Shown here in pieces: positions 6,442 to 8,021 of a DNA stretch of 8,021 nt. The notes beneath the pieces were generated by a model, which made no database searches, was not told the origin of the DNA, and saw only the letters and a list, made by a program, of their open reading frames with translations. Each line of letters starts with the position of its first letter. Within the stretch, counting starts at the first letter, position 1. The translations under genes and the position numbers were made by a program. Source of the stretch: an uncultured Candidatus Saccharibacteria bacterium (GTDB taxonomy: Bacteria > Patescibacteriota > Saccharimonadia > Saccharimonadales > Saccharimonadaceae); NCBI GenBank assembly GCA_949070545.1, contig CARTQV010000036.1:1-8021 (forward strand). The letters run 5' to 3'.

Positions 6442-7329
6442 TTATTTCGGTCGCTTCCCATCAATGCCTTGTAACCCCAGCGCAGCACAAACTTCACGTA
6501 GAACTTTTTCCCGAAACTCCATCACTAGCGTCTCCCACCCAAAAATTTCCTCCAACTCAGCTTTATACTCCAAAAAGGTCGTATTCAGAATCAAAACGAC
6601 GTCCGGCTTGATCAAGCGCGTCCTTCTCGCAAAGCGCTCTTCGCTCGCAAAACATTCTTCTGCCGCCTTTGCGAGCTTACTCATTTTTTCTAATCCTTTT
6701 ATAGCAGTTGCAATTTTCTCCTCTTCTTCGCTATATCGAGCTCTCTCGCCAGTAATCAACATCTTTACTCTCAAAGGTAATTCCTCAAGCGCCCTTTGTT
6801 TCGCAGGCTCGAATGCTACCTCTTTCGTCACCCGAAACTGCCCCGACAGACTATTATATAAATATCGCTTCGTCATTTTACCCTCATTGATTAGCGCCTC
6901 CCAACCTTGACAATTCGCCCACATGATCCGTGATCTCGGGAAAATCTGTCGTAATTCTTTCTCCCACTTCGTCTTCTTCATGTTCGGGCTTGCCAACACT
7001 GCAACCTGTTTTTGACAATTTCGTGACCTCTGAATTCGATACTTATTAATCCCCATACCGATAAACTTTTGGTGAGGAAAGCGTTGTTTTAAACTACTGA
7101 ACGCCAAAGAAGTAATATAACCACCCAAAATAATCGCATCATATTTCCCGATATATGGCAATAAAGCATGCTCAACTAGCTGACACACCTCTTTCTCCGA
7201 TTTTTCGTCATACGGCGCATTCTTCCAATCAATCACCCGCACAATTTCTATAATATTTAATTCATTTTGCAAATAATCTGCAATCAGCTCCCCGCCCCAA
7301 CCCCCATCAAAAACTACAATTTTTAACAT
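6442..7329 (-). CDS. Glutamate-racemase-like protein lacking both catalytic cysteines
   Basis: The fold matches MurI (Asp/Glu racemase family), which makes D-glutamate for peptidoglycan. Aligned by eye: KIVVFDGGWGGELI equals the N-terminal FDSGVGG motif (Asp8 kept, Ser replaced by Gly). APYDEKSEKEV equals the PYGEKS region, DAIILGGYITS the ACNTAS motif, VAVLASPNMKKT the mid-protein ATxGT motif, and VLILNTTFLEYKAELEEIFG the LGCTHYPLL motif. Both catalytic Cys are gone (Gly70 and Asn249), as is the second-site His (Thr251), so racemase activity by the usual two-base mechanism is not expected. A charged, Glu/Lys/Ala-rich helical stretch (about 195-238) makes it 295 residues against about 265-285. 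I chose the ATG at 7329 because AAGGAGAG (7340-7333) stands 5 bases before it; an in-frame ATG at 7401 would add 24 residues but lacks such a site. It may be a regulator, a binding protein or a changed enzyme; the function is unknown. Confidence 0.8.
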   Translation of the reverse strand: MLKIVVFDGGWGGELIADYLQNELNIIEIVRVIDWKNAPYDEKSEKEVCQLVEHALLPYIGKYDAIILGGYITSLAFSSLKQRFPHQKFIGMGINKYRIQRSRNCQKQVAVLASPNMKKTKWEKELRQIFPRSRIMWANCQGWEALINEGKMTKRYLYNSLSGQFRVTKEVAFEPAKQRALEELPLRVKMLITGERARYSEEEEKIATAIKGLEKMSKLAKAAEECFASEERFARRTRLIKPDVVLILNTTFLEYKAELEEIFGWETLVMEFREKVLREVCAALGLQGIDGKRPK

Positions 7330-7332
7330 TTT

Positions 7333-7340
7333 CTCTCCTT
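7333..7340 (-). promoter_or_regulatory. Shine-Dalgarno deciding the start of the MurI-like gene
   Basis: On the - strand AAGGAGAG is followed by AAA and the ATG at 7329. This strong site favours the 295-residue start over the upstream in-frame ATG codons at 7401 and 7359. Confidence 0.8.
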
Positions 7341-7347
7341 CCAGCCC

Positions 7348-7418
7348 AATATAACGCATTTCTTCAATCTCTGCGCAACAAATTTCCGACTTATTTAACA
7401 AAATGTAAAATAAGTCAA
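7348..7418 (-). promoter_or_regulatory. Candidate promoter(s) for the MurI-like gene
   Basis: Two weak options exist on the - strand. One has TTGACT (7418-7413) with an extended -10 of TGT-TAAATA (7397-7392) at a short 15-base spacing. The other has TATATT (7353-7348) with TTGCGC (7378-7373) at 19 bases, giving a start near 7341 and a short leader holding the ribosome site. The second would rule out the longer reading frame from 7401. Neither is close to consensus. Confidence 0.35.
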
Positions 7419-7454
7419 TAAATCCCCTGAAAAACTAACGAAAATCTTGGTTTT

Positions 7455-7465
7455 TGTGATATAAT
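7455..7465 (+). promoter_or_regulatory. Promoter -10 region of tRNA-Gln
   Basis: TGTGATATAAT is a consensus TATAAT (7460-7465) with an extended TGA. No convincing -35 is visible. Transcription should begin near 7472, about 48 bases before the mature tRNA, so the palindrome at 7475-7494 lies at the very start of the precursor. Confidence 0.7.
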
Positions 7466-7474
7466 CAAAACAGC

Positions 7475-7494
7475 TAGAGAATGCACATTCTCTA
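7475..7494. repeat. 20-base perfect palindrome in the tRNA-Gln leader
   Basis: TAGAGAATG (7475-7483) and CATTCTCTA (7486-7494) are exact inverse copies around CA, giving an 8-bp stem with a GCAC loop in RNA. It lies about 3-23 bases after the predicted transcription start. It could be a 5' stabilising hairpin of the pre-tRNA or a repressor operator; the sequence cannot decide. Confidence 0.65.
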
Positions 7495-7519
7495 CGTCGC
7501 TTGGCTTCTTCTCAGATCT

Positions 7520-7594
7520 TGGGGATTCGCCAAGTGGTAAGGCACCGGGTTCTGGTCCCGGCATTCGGGGGTTCGAATCCCTCATCCCCAGCCA
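7520..7594 (+). tRNA. tRNA-Gln, anticodon CUG
   Basis: All cloverleaf arms can be drawn. The acceptor is TGGGGAT (7520-7526) with ATCCCCA (7584-7590), the D arm GCC/GGC, and the anticodon stem CCGGG (7545-7549) with CCCGG (7557-7561) around the loop TTCTGGT. Anticodon CTG is at 7552-7554, and the T arm is GGGGG/CCCTC with a TTCGAAT loop. The discriminator is G7591 and CCA (7592-7594) is encoded. It reads CAG codons for glutamine, and the weak first acceptor pair (U-A) is typical of tRNA-Gln. It stands alone, divergent from the MurI-like gene. Confidence 0.97.
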
Positions 7595-7639
7595 TAAGGA
7601 ACTATTTTCGCCAAAAAAATCAGAAAATAGTTGCTTATG
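7593..7639 (+). ncRNA. Long hairpin directly behind tRNA-Gln
   Basis: CATAAGGAACTATTTTC (7593-7609) pairs with GAAAATAGTTGCTTATG (7623-7639) in 16 of 17 positions (one G-G mismatch at 7599/7633) around a 13-base A-rich loop. The stem includes the last two bases of the tRNA CCA end. No U-run follows, so it is not a plain terminator; it may be a 3' processing element or part of a longer RNA. Its 3' arm can instead pair with downstream bases (7646-7661). Confidence 0.55.
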
Positions 7640-7661
7640 GGAACACCCAAGCGACTATTTT
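7624..7661 (+). ncRNA. Alternative hairpin competing with the first
   Basis: AAAATAGTTGC (7624-7634) pairs with GCGACTATTTT (7651-7661), with one G-U pair, and TGGG (7638-7641) pairs with CCCA (7646-7649) around AACA, leaving small bulges between. It uses the 3' arm of the preceding hairpin, so only one of the two can form. The ACTATTTT octamer occurs at 7601-7608 and 7654-7661, which is what creates the choice. Any function is inferred. Confidence 0.45.
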
Positions 7662-7694
7662 AAAGATTGCAGGCCTTTTAACCTGCAATCTTTA
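7661..7694 (+). terminator. Perfect 13-bp hairpin, probable transcript end of tRNA-Gln
   Basis: TAAAGATTGCAGG (7661-7673) pairs exactly with CCTGCAATCTTTA (7682-7694) around CCTTTTAA. The 3' side ends CTTTA and is followed by U-rich GTATCTATTTCT. A terminator is the likeliest reading, though the U-run is interrupted. Confidence 0.55.
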
Positions 7695-7701
7695 GTATCT
7701 A

Positions 7702-7720
7702 TTTCTCCCCCCCTCCTCCT
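7702..7720. repeat. Polypyrimidine tract with C7 run and CCTCCT
   Basis: Bases 7702-7720 contain only C and T, with seven C in a row at 7707-7713, then CCTCCT (7715-7720), which resembles the anti-Shine-Dalgarno sequence of 16S rRNA. It sits between the hairpins and the end of the - strand fragment, just beyond that fragment's stop codon. Confidence 0.6.
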
Positions 7721-7730
7721 ACTATAGACA

Positions 7731-7988
7731 CTAACTAGCTAGGCAGCGGAGGGGGTAGATATTAAAGTTAGAATACCCTCCGCTAGATGGATTGACGCTA
7801 TTACTACCAAAATTGAGGCCATAAATATATTCTTTGTGTCCATCTGGCCAATTTGGAGACCAATAGTAACCATTTTGCCCAGCACCAGAGAGAGGCTTTG
7901 AAGAGGTCAAACGAATACTCCCGCTGCGCACAAATTCTAGCTCTTGTCTTTCGAGAAGAAGGGACCTTTGGTTTAGGATTAGTCTTTC
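7731..7988 (-). pseudogene. Truncated C-terminal tail of a FISUMP-like (C-type-lectin-like) domain protein
   Basis: On the - strand the frame is open from 7988 (after a TAA at 7991-7989) to a TAG at 7733-7731; the only start-like codon is GTG at 7931, without a ribosome site. The translated tail includes LEFVRSGSIRLTS, then NGYYWSPNWPDG, YGLNFGSNSVNPSSG and finally YPLRCLAS. This matches the end of FISUMP/Fib_succ_major-type domains, which typically read ...FVRSG...GYYWSS...LNF.SSSVNPS...(S/P)(V/L)RCV. The rest of the domain should precede FVRSG, but the residues there (ERLILNQRSLLLERQE) do not fit and a stop follows. So this is a gene remnant, a silent cassette or a fragment cut by a frameshift. 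A normal protein of this kind is secreted with an N-terminal prepilin-like helix. The window ends 33 bases beyond, so the upstream part cannot be examined. Confidence 0.5.
7745..7784. repeat. 9-base GC-rich inverted repeat in the FISUMP tail
   Basis: AGCGGAGGG (7745-7753) and CCCTCCGCT (7776-7784) are exact inverse copies 22 bases apart; TA next to each arm extends the match with a 2-base bulge. It falls in the last codons of the fragment. Confidence 0.5.
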
Positions 7989-8021
7989 TTAGGGTGTGCG
8001 GAGGCTACGGCCGAGCATAAG

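Noticed and set aside
6399..6611. + strand open frame of 70 codons after recR
   Set aside because: It overlaps the 3' part of the well-supported - strand MurI-like gene, has no ribosome site and an unconvincing composition.
7330..7401. 24-residue N-terminal extension of the MurI-like protein (ATG at 7401)
   Set aside because: The MurI homology begins at the ATG at 7329, which has a strong Shine-Dalgarno; the extension has none and overlaps candidate promoter elements.
7501..7695. + strand open frame of 64 codons over the tRNA
   Set aside because: It runs through tRNA-Gln and the hairpins; an accidental frame.
7584..8021. Possible attachment-site repeat: CAGCCATAAG at the tRNA end versus GAGCATAAG at the window end
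   Set aside because: Only CATAAG plus scattered matches agree; too short to claim integration, and no integrase is visible.
7979..8021. Short - strand frame ending in a TAA at 7981-7979 (C-terminus LCSAVASAHPKKD), and a weak inverted repeat CTTA...TAAG
   Set aside because: Only 13 residues are visible before the window edge, so it cannot be told from chance.
1..8021. CRISPR array, transposase or prophage genes
   Set aside because: No spaced direct repeats, transposase motifs or phage proteins found in any frame.

Overview
The window looks like a bacterial chromosome segment from a small-genome lineage. My best guess is the Candidate Phyla Radiation, most likely Saccharibacteria (TM7). I infer this from the compact spc/alpha ribosomal operon, zinc-free (cysteine-less) forms of L36 and S4, a sortase placed between secY and infA, and a fragment resembling the FISUMP-type domains common in that group. 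The standard genetic code fits every frame. The lineage is inferred from sequence feel and gene order, not from a search.

Positions 1-5725 hold the ribosomal/translation block, all on the + strand: the secY 3' end, a membrane-anchored sortase, infA, rpmJ (38 codons, GTG start), rpsM, rpsK, rpsD, rpoA, rplQ, rplM, rpsI, then a strong hairpin terminator. Most junctions are tight; three are TAATG stop/start overlaps (rpsK/rpsD, rpoA/rplQ, rplM/rpsI). Together they supply the Sec channel, initiation factor IF-1, small-subunit proteins S13/S11/S4/S9, large-subunit proteins L36/L17/L13 and the RNA polymerase alpha subunit. An internal promoter sits just before infA, and a 112-base structured gap separates infA from rpmJ.

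Positions 5726-6388 hold recR with its own promoter. The extended -10 (TGTGCTATAAT) lies so close to the ATG that the mRNA should be essentially leaderless. RecR has lost three of the four cysteines of its zinc finger.

Positions 6442-7329 (- strand) encode a glutamate-racemase-like protein that has lost both catalytic cysteines; its start is set by a good Shine-Dalgarno.

Positions 7330-8021 are mostly non-coding: a promoter, a perfect palindrome, tRNA-Gln(CUG) with encoded CCA, three long consecutive (partly competing) hairpins, a polypyrimidine tract with an anti-Shine-Dalgarno-like sequence, and on the - strand a truncated tail of a FISUMP-like, surface-protein-type domain with no visible N-terminal part.

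The items most worth a second look are the MurI-like protein without catalytic cysteines, the repeated loss of zinc ligands (L36, S4, RecR), the shared TGTGn-TAWAAT promoters with (near-)leaderless starts, and the hairpin array behind tRNA-Gln.
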